In this document: positions 4,915 to 5,431 of the stretch, piece by piece
Layout of the letters: every line of letters begins with the position of its first letter
Position numbering within the stretch: the stretch's first letter is position 1
Origin: Planctomycetota bacterium
GTDB taxonomy: Bacteria; Planctomycetota; Phycisphaerae; UBA1845; PWPN01
Assembly (NCBI GenBank): GCA_016209665.1
Contig: JACQVT010000356.1
Span: forward strand, 1-5,431
Length of the DNA stretch: 5,431 nucleotides
Reading direction: 5' to 3'
The notes under the pieces: generated by a model
Told to the model about the DNA's origin: nothing
Database searches by the model: none
What the model saw: only the letters and a program-made list of their open reading frames with translations
Translations under genes and position numbers: made by a program

Positions 4915-5431
4915 TCAGGCGGAGAGTTGGCGGCCGAAGGCGCGTTCGTAGAAGTCGGCGGCGCCGACGATGGCGAAGATGACCAGCATTGCCCCCACCG
5001 GGGCCAGGCTGCGAGCGAGCGGTTCGGCGACGGCGGCGGTCACCCAGAACGCGGCCACCAGCAACAGGCTCGCCGTTGCCGGCCATCGCCAGGTCCGCTG
5101 ACGCAGACACACCACTGTTCCCCATAGGGCCGGGGCCAGAAGCGCAATCTGCACGGCGAACAACGGCCGCTGAAACCGCCCGTCGGCCGTGGCATACAGG
5201 CACCGCCATGCCCGCCGGGCCAGCCATGACGGCACCTCGGCCGGCGAATTCGCCATCTCCCGCCACACCACACTCGCCCGCGACCGCCAGCCGCCGCCTG
5301 CGGCGGTTGCTCCGCCCGCCCGCATCGCCCGGGCGATGGCCGAGGAGTCGTTGGGATCCAGCACCATGACCAGATCGCTGGAAAACGAGTTCAACGGGCT
5401 GGGCACGGCGCCCAGCCTGACAAGCCAGACC
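4915..5431 (-). CDS. C-terminal part of a multi-pass membrane protein (partial, runs off the window)
   Basis: The minus-strand frame is open from the right edge to a TGA at 4915-4917, about 171 residues. A GTG at 5406 has no visible ribosome site, and the frame stays open upstream of it (VWLVRLGA before VPSPLNSF), so the true start is probably outside the window. The first 90 or so residues look soluble (DPNDSSAIARAMRAGG, VWREMANSPAEVPSWLARRAW). Three hydrophobic segments follow: PLFAVQIALLAPALWGTVV, WPATASLLLVAAFWVTAAVA and LAPVGAMLVIFAIVGAADFY. The short tail YERAFGRQLSA ends the protein. The layout recalls the end of GT39/ArnT-type membrane glycosyltransferases, but no diagnostic motif is present and the identity is open. 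It converges on the oxidoreductase gene with a 35-base gap. Confidence 0.65.
   Translation of the reverse strand, partial: VWLVRLGAVPSPLNSFSSDLVMVLDPNDSSAIARAMRAGGATAAGGGWRSRASVVWREMANSPAEVPSWLARRAWRCLYATADGRFQRPLFAVQIALLAPALWGTVVCLRQRTWRWPATASLLLVAAFWVTAAVAEPLARSLAPVGAMLVIFAIVGAADFYERAFGRQLSA

Overview
This is a high-GC bacterial window. Its style suggests a member of the Planctomycetota, possibly the Phycisphaerae or Pirellulales side, although no marker gene is present to prove it. The clues are a Tat-exported Gfo/Idh/MocA oxidoreductase, a divergent NagB-like sugar-phosphate isomerase homologue, a secreted PF13557-like beta-barrel protein, and copies of a short intergenic repeat (core CACTCGCTTGCGCTTCGTGC) that I associate from memory with planctomycete genomes.

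Left part (1-1475, minus strand): a gene for an exported, probably outer-membrane beta-barrel protein (354-1415) is followed in the same direction by a small lipoprotein gene (23-223). Between them lies an inverted pair of the intergenic repeat that can form a long hairpin. Centre (1416-2279): a DtxR/MntR-family metal-dependent repressor is transcribed away from the barrel gene. The shared intergenic region holds the palindrome TTAGGCTTGCCTAA, which closely resembles the first 15 bases of the DtxR/IdeR box. The simplest reading is that the regulator controls the barrel gene, and perhaps itself, in response to Fe(II) or Mn(II).

Right part (2280-4879, plus strand): after a 254-base spacer with two repeat families and a plausible sigma70-type promoter come a NagB-like protein with a changed catalytic motif (2534-3463) and, 51 bases on, a Tat-signal Gfo/Idh/MocA oxidoreductase started by TTG (3515-4879). 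They look like a two-gene carbohydrate unit. The oxidoreductase seems to have a C-terminal tail of about 21 residues encoded by repeat-like DNA, ending inside an 8-bp tandem repeat. Convergent to it, and running off the right edge, is the C-terminal part of a multi-pass membrane protein (4915-5431, minus strand).

I did not see a clearly new multi-gene system. The points most worth following are the DtxR-type operator with its barrel target, the altered active site of the NagB homologue, and the repeat families, one of which appears to have been taken into a coding sequence.
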